From contig CALZCU010000047.1 of assembly GCA_945632055.1 (NCBI GenBank), positions 1 to 6,817 of the forward strand: 6,817 bases of DNA. The letters run 5' to 3'. The stretch is from an uncultured Ruminococcus sp. (GTDB lineage: Bacteria; Bacillota; Clostridia; Oscillospirales; Acutalibacteraceae). The first letter of the stretch is position 1. Each line of letters begins with the position of its first letter. Below are positions 1 through 5,889 of the stretch, piece by piece. Under the pieces are notes generated by a model. It was not told the origin of the DNA. It ran no database searches and was given only the letters and a program-made list of their open reading frames with translations. The position numbers and the translations under genes are program-made.

Positions 1-232
1 CAAGCCTGAGCTTTCCGCCGAGCTTCTCCAGATTTTTATACAGCATTATGACAACACGCAGACCTGCGCTCGAAATGTACTCAAGCTCTCTTAAATTGAG
101 GGTGACGGTTTCGATTCCGTCAAGATCACTGCGGTTGATTTCCTCCTCAAGCTGAGGAGAGGTCATTGTATCCAATCTGCCTGTAAGCGAGATTATAAGG
201 TTCTGATTGCTTCTGCTTGTCTTTATTTCCAT
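1..232 (-). CDS. STAS-domain anti-anti-sigma factor-like protein (3' end outside window)
   Basis: The visible 77 residues are the N-terminal three quarters of a STAS domain, the fold of SpoIIAA/RsbV anti-sigma-factor antagonists. What is seen: an opening beta strand (NLIISLTGRLD, residues 11-21), the helix after it (SPQLEEEI), a second strand (TVTLNLREL) and the signature YISSAGLR at 52-59. In SpoIIAA/RsbV the equivalent position is a serine that an anti-sigma kinase phosphorylates; by alignment this is Ser55, while the Asp usually before it is Ser54. The ATG at 232 is set by a GGAGG at 244-240, 7 nt upstream. Family knowledge suggests a soluble partner-switching protein that frees a sigma factor or other target by binding its anti-sigma factor. 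No kinase partner lies on this side of the gene, so the target is unknown. Standalone YISSAGLR-type STAS proteins are common in Clostridia and need not control a sigma factor. The gene runs off the left edge; nothing suggests it is broken. Confidence 0.85.
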   Translation of the reverse strand, partial: MEIKTSRSNQNLIISLTGRLDTMTSPQLEEEINRSDLDGIETVTLNLRELEYISSAGLRVVIMLYKNLEKLGGKLRL

Positions 233-319
233 AATAAAGCCTCCGTTGATGATTAATCTTAATTCGCCTATGTGTATATTACATATATACGCTTTAAAGT
301 GGCGCATTAATATAGATAC

Positions 320-349
320 ATTATATAATAATTAATAAAATAAAATCAA
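320..349 (-). promoter_or_regulatory. Promoter of the STAS gene
   Basis: On the minus strand there is TTGATT (349-344), an 18 bp spacer and a perfect TATAAT (325-320). Transcription should start near 312, giving a leader of about 80 nt before the ATG at 232. The surrounding DNA is very AT-rich, so chance -10 matches are possible, but the orientation and distance fit the gene. Confidence 0.6.
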
Positions 350-555
350 GCATTTTTGAAAAATTGCCCTGCTTTTTTGACCATTATATATGCTATCACA
401 GTAATACGGACAAAATGCGGACAGAACAGCAGATATAAATACATTGGTATTGCATATTGCCGACTGCTATGGTTGATACAATGTCACAAAACCTGCCATT
501 CATCACGCTTTTTCGACCAAGTACAACAGAAAGGCAAAAACTTTGCGGCAGAATA
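350..555. other. Non-coding stretch with no recognised content
   Basis: No gene is supported here. Open frames exist on both strands: plus 356-559, plus 457-720 and minus 396-653. They overlap each other, lack ribosome binding sites and give protein sequences I do not recognise. The stretch does contain an 11-base sequence TGCCGACTGCT (458-468) that recurs inside agrD (844-854), and a 9-base core of it recurs in the small RNA (693-701). Confidence 0.5.
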
Positions 556-584
556 TTGACAGGCAAATTTATCAAAACTATAAT
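556..584 (+). promoter_or_regulatory. Perfect consensus sigma-A promoter of the candidate small RNA
   Basis: TTGACA (556-561), a 17 bp spacer and TATAAT (579-584) match the housekeeping promoter consensus at all twelve positions with ideal spacing. The start of transcription should be near 591. No ribosome binding site or credible reading frame follows; a terminator hairpin does, at 727. A promoter this close to consensus usually needs no activator, so direct AgrA control is not implied. Confidence 0.75.
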
Positions 585-590
585 CGAATG

Positions 591-764
591 TATAATATAC
601 AAAACACAAAACAAAAACATAAAACAAATTTTTCTGAAAGGCGTGATAGGCAACTACCCTGCGGAAAGCTGTTGGAATAAATCCCCTTTGTTCCGACTGC
701 TCCGCAAATTCACTTCATAATGAAACACCCCCGACAGCTTTATCCTGTCGGGGGTACTTCTTTT
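591..764 (+). ncRNA. Candidate structured small RNA, about 174 nt, convergent with the agr operon
   Basis: The unit is defined by a perfect promoter just upstream (556-584) and a hairpin terminator with a T-rich tail at its end. The first 50 nt are A-rich and look unpaired. The middle folds as one long hairpin (660-706): TGCGGA pairs with TCCGCA, GC with GC after an AA bulge, then a T-T mismatch, then GTTGGAA with TTCCGAC. The 13-nt loop (678-690) contains UCCCC. C-rich UCCC loops are the motif by which several Gram-positive small RNAs (RNAIII, RsaE) bind Shine-Dalgarno sequences; that this RNA does so is an inference. The unit ends 14 nt beyond the agrD stop codon on the opposite strand, so the two transcripts are convergent and overlap at their ends. 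I could not match it to tmRNA, SRP RNA, 6S RNA or a known riboswitch. A short peptide is unlikely: the ATG at 588 precedes the expected start of transcription and has no ribosome binding site. Confidence 0.55.
727..764 (+). terminator. Terminator hairpin between the small RNA and the agr operon
   Basis: An 11 bp perfect stem (727-737 with 745-755, ACCCCCGACAG / CTGTCGGGGGT) closes a 7-nt loop. On the plus strand it is followed by TACTTCTTTT, a fair U-tract, so it should end the small RNA. On the minus strand, where it lies 23 nt after the agrD stop, the downstream sequence is GTTTCATTATG, which has no good U-run. Termination of the agr transcript may therefore be partial. Confidence 0.85.
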
Positions 765-777
765 ACAGCAGATAAGC

Positions 778-912
778 TTATTTTATTTTCTTAATGTTTG
801 CAGGCTCCTTAGGCTGGCAGAAGCCCCACCAGGAAGCACTGCCTGCCGACTGCTTTGCCGCTGTCTTTGCAATTTTTGCAAAAGCGTCTGCTGCTTTCTT
901 GGTCATTTTCAT
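778..912 (-). CDS. agrD: AgrD-like autoinducing pro-peptide (44 aa)
   Basis: Precursor of a secreted cyclic signalling peptide. The ATG at 912 follows AAGGAG (927-922) with a 9-nt spacer, and the gene lies 17 bp after agrB, the usual partner arrangement. AgrD layout is clear. Residues 1-24 form a Lys/Ala-rich amphipathic helix that should hold the peptide at the inner membrane face. Residues 25-31 (SASWWGF) are the signal region. Residues 33-37 (QPKEP) match the conserved QPxxP tail that AgrB removes, and IKKIK ends the chain. Aligned with clostridial AgrD such as C. perfringens (CLWFT-HQPEEP), the ring-forming cysteine is replaced by Ser27. This predicts a five-residue lactone, Ser27-Trp-Trp-Gly-Phe31, with cleavage before Cys32. 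Serine lactones are known for some AgrD/FsrD peptides. The only cysteine, Cys32, sits at the predicted first leaving-group position. Using it as the ring residue would put the ring inside the QPKEP tail, which I consider unlikely. The mature N-terminus cannot be read from sequence. Confidence 0.9.
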   Translation of the reverse strand: MKMTKKAADAFAKIAKTAAKQSAGSASWWGFCQPKEPANIKKIK

Positions 913-929
913 AATTCTTCGCTCCTTTT

Positions 930-1502
930 TTAAGGTGTAATATTATGTAAACCTGCCGGTATTGACAGGGCTACTGCAAAATCCGTTACTATTATAATTT
1001 CATACGGCAAGCCGAGCATTGCCAGTGCAATGCAGACCGCAAGGTGAATCGAGAAAACGATTATCGCAATTCTTTTGTATTTTACCTTTTCGCTGTCACT
1101 GAGCCTTTTGTTTTCATTCTCCACAGGAGAGAGCGCCGCTATTATCACAGCCGAAACAGCCGCCATAGCAATCAGCACAGAGGTTTTATGCGGTGTAAGG
1201 CTTGCAAAATTTGCCCCTGCAAGACAGGCAAGGCAGACTGCGGCAAAGGTGAGAGCGCATCTCAGGTGAGTTTTGCAGTGCAGTCCTCCCGTATAGTGTC
1301 GGAGTGATATGAACGAGGCATATAACAGTATTCCTTGGGCAATGCAGTTGAATATCAGGCAAATCAATATAAGAATTGCAAGGTTCAGAATTGACGCAAG
1401 CACCAGCTCTGTTCCGTACACATAAACGGCAAGCTGTTCTTTATCAAACGATTCCTTGGACAACAAAAAATCCGCTATATTTTCAGATAAAGAATGTAAC
1501 AT
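930..1502 (-). CDS. agrB: AgrB-like membrane endopeptidase that processes the AgrD pro-peptide
   Basis: Integral membrane cysteine protease that cuts off the AgrD tail and forms the (thio)lactone. The catalytic signature is present: RHYTGGLHCKTHLRC at residues 68-82, giving His75 and Cys82 with the same seven-residue spacing as His77/Cys84 of S. aureus AgrB. The 190-residue length fits the family (about 180-210). Hydrophobic segments lie near 33-55, 56-66, 84-100, 106-126, 142-163 and 165-184, consistent with a multi-pass protein. The start at 1502 has two Shine-Dalgarno options: AGGAG at 1517-1513 with a 10-nt spacer, and GGAGG at 1510-1506 with only 3 nt; the first is better placed. The stop codon overlaps the DNA just before the agrD ribosome binding site, so agrB and agrD are surely co-transcribed. 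It follows agrC by 82 bp. Nothing appears truncated. Confidence 0.93.
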   Translation of the reverse strand: MLHSLSENIADFLLSKESFDKEQLAVYVYGTELVLASILNLAILILICLIFNCIAQGILLYASFISLRHYTGGLHCKTHLRCALTFAAVCLACLAGANFASLTPHKTSVLIAMAAVSAVIIAALSPVENENKRLSDSEKVKYKRIAIIVFSIHLAVCIALAMLGLPYEIIIVTDFAVALSIPAGLHNITP

Positions 1503-1535
1503 AGTCCTCCGACTCCTTGCTGTTTCTTCCTCTTA

Positions 1536-1564
1536 AATATAGCAGATTAAATTTTGAATTTCAT
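1536..1564 (-). promoter_or_regulatory. Possible internal promoter for agrBD
   Basis: In the 82 bp between agrC and agrB the minus strand has TGCTATATT, an extended -10 (hexamer 1541-1536), with ATGAAA (1564-1559) as a poor -35 at 17 bp. It is the only sizeable gap in the operon, and separate expression of the signal-producing pair would make sense. In AT-rich DNA this match could easily be chance. Confidence 0.3.
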
Positions 1565-1584
1565 TAATTTGTGATAAATAGTAA

Positions 1585-2919
1585 CTATTTGGTGATACTT
1601 GGTATTTCCAAAAGCACATTCGCAACAAACATTCCCGATTCCTCGGAAAATTCGACAGCTCCGCTGTACTTTTCCACAATGCCGTTCACAGATTTCACTC
1701 CGTATCCGTGATAAAGCGAATCCGCCTTGCCGCTTTCGAGCTTCGGGTTGCTTTCAAGCACCGATTTTTCAATGCGGTTTTTTACTGTGATAAAGTAACA
1801 TCCGCCCTTTTCAAACAGCGAAAGCCTGATTGCTCTGTCGTGCAGGGGGAGCTTCATTTCAGCTTCAACTGCGTTGTCGCACAGATTACCGAGCAGAGTT
1901 ATGAGGTCTGAATCGTCTATGCCGATAAAATCACTCTTTACCGAAGCCTTAATATCTATCCCCTGCTCCCTGCTCTTTTTGCTGACAACATTCAGAATGG
2001 CATTAAGGCAGGGATTTTTCGTGTTGAACATTCCGGTAATATCGTCAAGCTCATTCATAATACTACTGCACATTTTTCTTGCCTCGGCTTCGCTTCCGTC
2101 ATCAATAAGCTGACCGATACACAGAATTTTGTTCTTCATATTGTGCTTGACCGTTGCAATTTCCTCAATATACTTATTTGCATCGTTGATTTGATTTTTA
2201 TACATTTCCTCCTTCTTGAGCATAAGCAGGTTCTGCGTTTTAATCTCGTTGCTTTTGCTGATTTCCGACATAAGCTGTAGAATTATCATCGCAACAAGCA
2301 GAGTTGCGGCTACGATTATTCCCAGATATATTCTGCTGAGGTTTGATGTGCTTTCGTCCGACGATATAGTCGTTACAAGAACAATGACAGCCAGAGCCGC
2401 CGTCGGCAGAATCAGAAACGGAATGATGTCTGCATAGCCCTTTAAAACAAATTTTCGCCTCCACACTCTGTAGATTATAAAGAGGATAAAAATGTAGCTG
2501 AGGTTGATTATTAAAACATTCAAAACCCTGTATTCCGAGCTTGTCTGCATCAGGTAATCAAAATCGACATTCAAATATGCGATAATAAACAGATTAAGTG
2601 CGGAAGCAACGCAGATGTAGACAAGAAAAATAATCAGCGGAATCAGAATTTTCAGATACACCCTGCCCTTAAGACAGAACAGGCTGTACGGAAGCATTAT
2701 CGCCATAAAAATCAGTATTTCCACATTTTCAACTGCGTCTGCATAATAGTTCATCAGCGATATTGACCCAAACATCAGCGCAACTGCAAGAATGTAAAAG
2801 GTAATATTAAGAGCCTTTGAAAATCTCGGTTCAAGGAATTTGTAGCAGAAGGTTACAAAGATTATGCCCTGAGCCAGGTTTACAGCCAGCTCGAATAAAA
2901 TATTCAGAGTATCAATCAT
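1585..2919 (-). CDS. agrC: AgrC-like membrane sensor histidine kinase (GHKL family)
   Basis: Receptor for the extracellular cyclic peptide. The N-terminal half (residues 1-220) has about seven hydrophobic segments, near 7-27, 37-56, 66-84, 88-116, 133-152, 165-184 and 198-217, then a linker helix. The kinase core follows. KHNMKNK gives the phospho-acceptor His259, in the place of the RHDxxN motif of AgrC-type kinases. An N-box, LLGNLCDNAVEA (Asn345, Asp348, Asn349), and a glycine box, GYGVKSV (405-411), form a GHKL-type ATPase. At 444 residues the length is typical of AgrC (about 430). The start ATG overlaps the agrA stop by 8 bp (ATGATTGA), so translation is probably coupled; no strong ribosome binding site of its own is visible. 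The expected partner for phosphotransfer is the response regulator directly upstream. The clustering with agrB and agrD makes a peptide ligand far more likely than another LytS/VirS-type role. Confidence 0.93.
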   Translation of the reverse strand: MIDTLNILFELAVNLAQGIIFVTFCYKFLEPRFSKALNITFYILAVALMFGSISLMNYYADAVENVEILIFMAIMLPYSLFCLKGRVYLKILIPLIIFLVYICVASALNLFIIAYLNVDFDYLMQTSSEYRVLNVLIINLSYIFILFIIYRVWRRKFVLKGYADIIPFLILPTAALAVIVLVTTISSDESTSNLSRIYLGIIVAATLLVAMIILQLMSEISKSNEIKTQNLLMLKKEEMYKNQINDANKYIEEIATVKHNMKNKILCIGQLIDDGSEAEARKMCSSIMNELDDITGMFNTKNPCLNAILNVVSKKSREQGIDIKASVKSDFIGIDDSDLITLLGNLCDNAVEAEMKLPLHDRAIRLSLFEKGGCYFITVKNRIEKSVLESNPKLESGKADSLYHGYGVKSVNGIVEKYSGAVEFSEESGMFVANVLLEIPSITK

Positions 2920-3604
2920 TGAAGCTCACAGTCCTTCTCATAAACTGATATTTTACCGATTTTGCATTTTTCCTGCTGACAGGCACCGATTCGGAATTTG
3001 ACAGGATTATCTCCTTTGAATTTATCTTGCTTACGCAGTCCAGATTTACTATGTAGCCGATGTGCGTCCTTACAAAGCCGAAGCCTTTAAGCTCCCTTTC
3101 AAGCTCCGTAATCGTGCTTCTCATCGAGTAATTTCCCTGAACGGTGTGGATTATCACATTGTTCACAAGCTTTTCAATGTAGATTATGTCGGCAAATTTA
3201 ATTTTAACTGCACACGAACCCTGCTTGATGTAAAGATAATTTGTTCTTCGGCTGTTTTTCTGGAGTCTTGCGATTACCTCGGGCAAATCGGTGCTGATTT
3301 TGTCCTTTCTGACAAAACCGAACGAGTCGGTTGAATTATAGGCCTCAAACACCAGCGATTCCTTGCTTGACACAAAAATCACCACAGTATCACTGCCTGA
3401 AAACTGCCTTGCCGCCTCAATTCCGTTAAGTTCGGGCATATCAATATCCAAAAAAATCAGGTCGTAGACTGTTTCGGAAGCAAGAAGAGCCTGAGCGTCG
3501 GAATAGGAGTCAATTTTTTCAATTTCGCCGGGAATCACTTTGGAAATAAGCTTGCAAAAACGGTTCAGAAAATGGATTTCGTCGTCGCAAACAGCAATTT
3601 TCAT
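2912..3604 (-). CDS. agrA: AgrA-like LytTR response regulator
   Basis: DNA-binding response regulator, first gene of the agr operon. The receiver domain (about 1-115) has the acidic pair CDDE (Asp7, Asp8), the phospho-acceptor Asp53 in FLDIDMPELNG, Ser79/Ser80 after strand four, and Lys100. A LytTR domain (about 122-226) follows, with the typical YIEKLVNNVIIHT, FVRTHIGYIVNL and SVPVSRK segments. LytTR proteins bind pairs of short direct repeats upstream of promoters. I chose the ATG at 3604, which gives MKIAVCDDE, the usual AgrA opening, and 230 residues. In-frame TTG at 3616 and GTG at 3613 are possible alternatives, because no clear Shine-Dalgarno precedes any of them (only GGGTTGG). The 3' end overlaps agrC. 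Putting the regulator first differs from the staphylococcal order B-D-C-A. Confidence 0.93.
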   Translation of the reverse strand: MKIAVCDDEIHFLNRFCKLISKVIPGEIEKIDSYSDAQALLASETVYDLIFLDIDMPELNGIEAARQFSGSDTVVIFVSSKESLVFEAYNSTDSFGFVRKDKISTDLPEVIARLQKNSRRTNYLYIKQGSCAVKIKFADIIYIEKLVNNVIIHTVQGNYSMRSTITELERELKGFGFVRTHIGYIVNLDCVSKINSKEIILSNSESVPVSRKNAKSVKYQFMRRTVSFND

Positions 3605-3684
3605 TTTTTGCACCAACCCGTATACTAATTTGCGTTTTAAATCACCGCTGTAATATGATAAAAAATATTGTTGCTATTGGGGTT

Positions 3685-3713
3685 ATTATACCACAAAACA
3701 GACGCTTTGTACA
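3685..3713 (-). promoter_or_regulatory. Main promoter of the agrACBD operon
   Basis: On the minus strand there is TGTACA (3713-3708), a 17 bp spacer and a perfect TATAAT (3690-3685). Transcription should start near 3678, leaving a leader of about 74 nt before agrA. The -35 matches consensus at only four of six positions, as is usual for activator-dependent promoters. Confidence 0.7.
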
Positions 3714-3718
3714 GCATA

Positions 3719-3745
3719 ACCAACGATTTTAAGCATATGAACATT
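3719..3745 (-). promoter_or_regulatory. Possible LytTR (AgrA) binding repeats upstream of the operon promoter
   Basis: Two elements sit just upstream of the -35: AATGTTCAT (3745-3737) and ATCGTTGGT (3727-3719). Each fits eight of nine positions of the general LytTR pattern [TA][AC][CA]GTTN[AG][TG]. Their GTT cores are 18 bp apart, shorter than the 21-23 bp usual for LytTR pairs. A third GTT, in TTGGTTATG, would give 22 bp but fits the pattern poorly. The placement is right for autoactivation; the sites are only candidates. Confidence 0.3.
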
Positions 3746-3760
3746 TGTTTAAGTGATTTT

Positions 3761-3815
3761 AAAAAATAAATAAAACAAAACGGTCGGGACACCGCTTTAT
3801 AGCGATGCTCCGACC
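3761..3815 (-). terminator. Rho-independent terminator of rny
   Basis: On the minus strand GGTCGG (3815-3810) pairs with CCGACC (3787-3782). After one A-C mismatch the stem continues for eight more pairs, including G-U pairs, up to an ATAA loop. It is followed by a T-rich tail from 3780 to 3761. The hairpin lies about 70 nt after the rny stop and separates rny from the agr promoter. Confidence 0.9.
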
Positions 3816-3825
3816 TATCTTCTCG

Positions 3826-3874
3826 AATTGGGTGCAGCGTCACGCTGCCCGAATTACCTGCCGAGGTACTCGGC
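3826..3874 (-). other. Two further hairpins in the rny 3' untranslated region
   Basis: Between the rny stop and its terminator there is a perfect 6 bp stem with a 3-nt loop (GCCGAG TAC CTCGGC, 3874-3860). Next to it is an imperfect longer hairpin (3855-3826) built on CAGCG TGA CGCTG with flanking GGG/CCC and AATT/AATT pairs. Neither has a U-run, so they are not terminators. They may protect the message end, or may be a dispersed repeat. Confidence 0.5.
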
Positions 3875-3884
3875 TCCGATTTTG

Positions 3885-5435
3885 TTATTTTGCGTAGTCT
3901 GTGGCTCGGTTTTCACGAATGATGTTAACCTTAATCTGACCGGGATACTCAAGCTCCTCTTCGATTTTATTGCAGATTTCTCTTGCAAGCGGAATCATTC
4001 TCTCATCGTTAACAACCTCGGGCTTAACCATAACACGAACCTCTCTGCCCGCCTGAATAGCAAAGGTGCGCTCAACACCGTCAAACGATGATGCAACCTC
4101 CTCAAGCTTTTGCAGACGCTTGATGTAGTTCTCGACATTTTCTCTTCTTGCTCCCGGACGAGCGGCTGAAAGCGCATCGGCAGCCTGAACAAGACAGGCT
4201 ACGATTGTCTTTGCCTCAACATCGCCGTGGTGAGCGTGAATGGCGTGAATAACTGCGTCGCTTTCCTTGTATTTTCTTGCAAGGTCAACGCCTATCTGAA
4301 TATGTGTTCCCTCAACCTCGTGGTCAATTGACTTGCCGATATCGTGGAGCAAGCCTGCTCGCCTTGCGATTGTCGGGTCAATGCCAAGCTCGCTTGCCAT
4401 CATTCCTGCAAGGTAGGAAACCTCAAGAGAATGATTCAGCACATTCTGACCGTAGCTGGTGCGGTAGCGAAGTCTGCCCAACAGCTTGACAAGCTCGGGG
4501 TGAACATTGTGAACGCCTGCCTCAAGCACAACTCTTTCGCCCTCGTGCTTGATTGTTGCGTCAACCTCTCGCCTTGCCTTTTCAACGGTTTCTTCGATTC
4601 TTGCAGGGTGAATACGACCGTCTGAAATGAGCCTTTCAAGCGCAATTCTTGCAACCTCTCGTCTGACAGGCTCAAAGCAGGACAGCGTGATTGCTTCGGG
4701 TGTATCGTCAATAATAAGGTCAACGCCGGTGAGCGTTTCAATTGCCCTGATGTTTCTGCCCTCACGACCGATGATGCGTCCCTTCATTTCGTCATTCGGC
4801 AGAGGAACAACCGAAATAGTAGCCTCGGCAACCTGCTCGGCGGCAAGACGCTGAATTGCAAGTGAAATGATGTTCCTTGCCTTGTCGTCGGCTTCGTCCT
4901 TAAGCTGTTCGGTGTACTCCATAATTTTTACGGATTTTTCGTGAACAAGCTCGTTTTCAAGCTGTGAAAGCAGGTAATTTTTTGCCTGCTCGGCTGTGTA
5001 GCCCGAAATTTTTTCGAGCATTTCAAATTGGCTCTTCTTGAGAGTTTCAATCTCCTCAAGCTTTGAATCTGCTTCCTTGAGCTTTTTGTTAACCTTCTCT
5101 TCCTTCTGCTCCATATTGTCGAGCTTTCGGTCGAGAGTTTCCTCCTTCTGCTGGATACGGCGTTCCTGACGCTGTACCTCCTTGCGTCTGTCGGAGATTT
5201 CCTTTTCGCTTTCTGTCCTGAAGCGGTGAACCTCGTCCTTGCCCTCAAGGATTACTTCCTTTTTCTTCGCTTCAGCGGATTTGATTGCATCTGCGACGAT
5301 TTTCCTTGCTTCCTCCTCAGCACTGCCAATCTCCTTTTCCGCAGTATTCTTTCTGATTGCAATACCGATGAAAATACCGACCGCTCCGCCGACTGCCAGC
5401 GCCGCCACAATGCAAATAACGGTAATCAAATCCAT
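3885..5435 (-). CDS. rny: Ribonuclease Y
   Basis: Membrane-anchored endoribonuclease that begins mRNA decay in many Firmicutes. The 516 residues match the usual length (about 520) and domain order. There is one membrane helix at 3-27; a long charged coiled coil at about 35-180, rich in Glu/Lys/Arg; a KH RNA-binding domain with the GxxG loop [11 protein letters not shown] (221-231); then an HD metal-dependent phosphohydrolase domain with the catalytic His364-Asp365 in LLHDIGK and HAHHGD at 400-405. The start is the ATG at 5435, preceded by AAGGAGGTG (GGAGG 5448-5444) with an 8-nt spacer. The frame stays open upstream to a TTG at 5483, but that would put 16 polar residues before the anchor and has no ribosome binding site. 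The gene is transcribed alone from 5718-5746 and ends in its own terminator. In staphylococci and streptococci RNase Y affects virulence-regulator transcripts, but a link to the adjacent agr operon is not shown here. Confidence 0.97.
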   Translation of the reverse strand: MDLITVICIVAALAVGGAVGIFIGIAIRKNTAEKEIGSAEEEARKIVADAIKSAEAKKKEVILEGKDEVHRFRTESEKEISDRRKEVQRQERRIQQKEETLDRKLDNMEQKEEKVNKKLKEADSKLEEIETLKKSQFEMLEKISGYTAEQAKNYLLSQLENELVHEKSVKIMEYTEQLKDEADDKARNIISLAIQRLAAEQVAEATISVVPLPNDEMKGRIIGREGRNIRAIETLTGVDLIIDDTPEAITLSCFEPVRREVARIALERLISDGRIHPARIEETVEKARREVDATIKHEGERVVLEAGVHNVHPELVKLLGRLRYRTSYGQNVLNHSLEVSYLAGMMASELGIDPTIARRAGLLHDIGKSIDHEVEGTHIQIGVDLARKYKESDAVIHAIHAHHGDVEAKTIVACLVQAADALSAARPGARRENVENYIKRLQKLEEVASSFDGVERTFAIQAGREVRVMVKPEVVNDERMIPLAREICNKIEEELEYPGQIKVNIIRENRATDYAK

Positions 5436-5711
5436 TTCTGACACCTCCTTGATTTGGTTTTCTTTTAATTCATAAATTCCCAATCAAATAACCTTTAAGG
5501 TGCCGTTAATCAGATATTCAATTTTAAGTTTTATATTCTATCATATTTTTAAACTTTTACCGATGCTGTTAAAACAACAAAAATACTAAAGATGTTATAA
5601 AATTTAAATAAAAAAATATCTATAAAAACGGCTCTGTAAAGAGTCTGATTAAAAAAACAGCGATAAACTCAAACACCGATTTACCGCAGAAAACCGCAAT
5701 TGCGGAATTCT
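5436..5711 (-). other. rny: Long AT-rich 5' leader of rny
   Basis: The best promoter for rny would start transcription near 5711, about 275 nt before the start codon. At the very start of the leader is a 12-base palindrome, CCGCAATTGCGG (5705-5694), able to form a small hairpin; a nearby CTGCGG offers an alternative partner. The rest is AT-rich, with no attenuator terminator, uORF with ribosome binding site, or riboswitch that I recognise. A weaker -10-like TAGAAT (5540-5535), lacking a -35, lies nearer the gene. Confidence 0.45.
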
Positions 5712-5717
5712 ATACTA

Positions 5718-5746
5718 ATTCTATAATAATTTAGTTTAATTGTCAA
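5718..5746 (-). promoter_or_regulatory. Promoter of rny
   Basis: On the minus strand there is TTGACA (5746-5741, perfect), a 17 bp spacer and TAGAAT (5723-5718, five of six). A second TATAGAATT follows 11 bp downstream, making a tandem repeat of the -10 region. No other minus-strand promoter of similar quality lies before rny. Confidence 0.7.
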
Positions 5747-5789
5747 GAATAAGTATGGTATTTCTGCAAATAATTAGTTAGGTACGGGA

Positions 5790-5813
5790 ACAAATTATTG
5801 TCAATTTGTCAAT
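5790..5813. repeat. Small repeats between the rny and gap promoters
   Basis: TTGTCAAT occurs twice in tandem (5798-5805 and 5806-5813). The same stretch holds an inverted repeat, ACAAATT / AATTTGT with a 6-nt spacer (5790-5809). TTGTCAA also occurs at 5740-5746 and 5901-5907. This could be an operator shared by the divergent genes; no regulator is identified. Nothing else is recognised in 5747-5889. Confidence 0.35.
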
Positions 5814-5889
5814 AACAGCTAAATTATCCACCAAAAGTCGGCTGTGAAATTCGTGATTTTTGCATATTATGTAAAATCAAAAAATTTTT

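Noticed and set aside
421..500. A decayed second agrD copy, suggested by the 11-base match to agrD.
   Set aside because: On the minus strand the surrounding frame shows no amphipathic leader and no QPxxP tail.
396..653. An 85-codon minus-strand frame in the region left of agrD.
   Set aside because: No ribosome binding site, unfamiliar protein, overlaps two plus-strand frames of equal quality and the small RNA promoter. It looks like chance in AT-rich DNA.
588..680. A 30-codon plus-strand frame within the small RNA (ATG at 588).
   Set aside because: The ATG lies before the expected transcript start and no Shine-Dalgarno is present.
457..720. An 87-codon plus-strand frame running into the small RNA.
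   Set aside because: It starts well upstream of the predicted start of transcription (about 591), has no ribosome binding site, and its composition is not protein-like.
591..764. The small RNA as 6S RNA, SRP RNA or tmRNA.
   Set aside because: The 5' and 3' ends do not pair as in 6S RNA, no SRP GGAA-tetraloop domain is seen, and there is no tRNA-like end or tag frame.
4436..5248. Other-frame reading frames inside rny on both strands.
   Set aside because: They are shadows of the highly supported rny frame, with no start signals of their own.
3885..5483. Longer form of rny starting with TTG at 5483.
   Set aside because: The ATG at 5435 has a near-perfect ribosome binding site and places the membrane anchor at the N-terminus, as in other RNase Y proteins.
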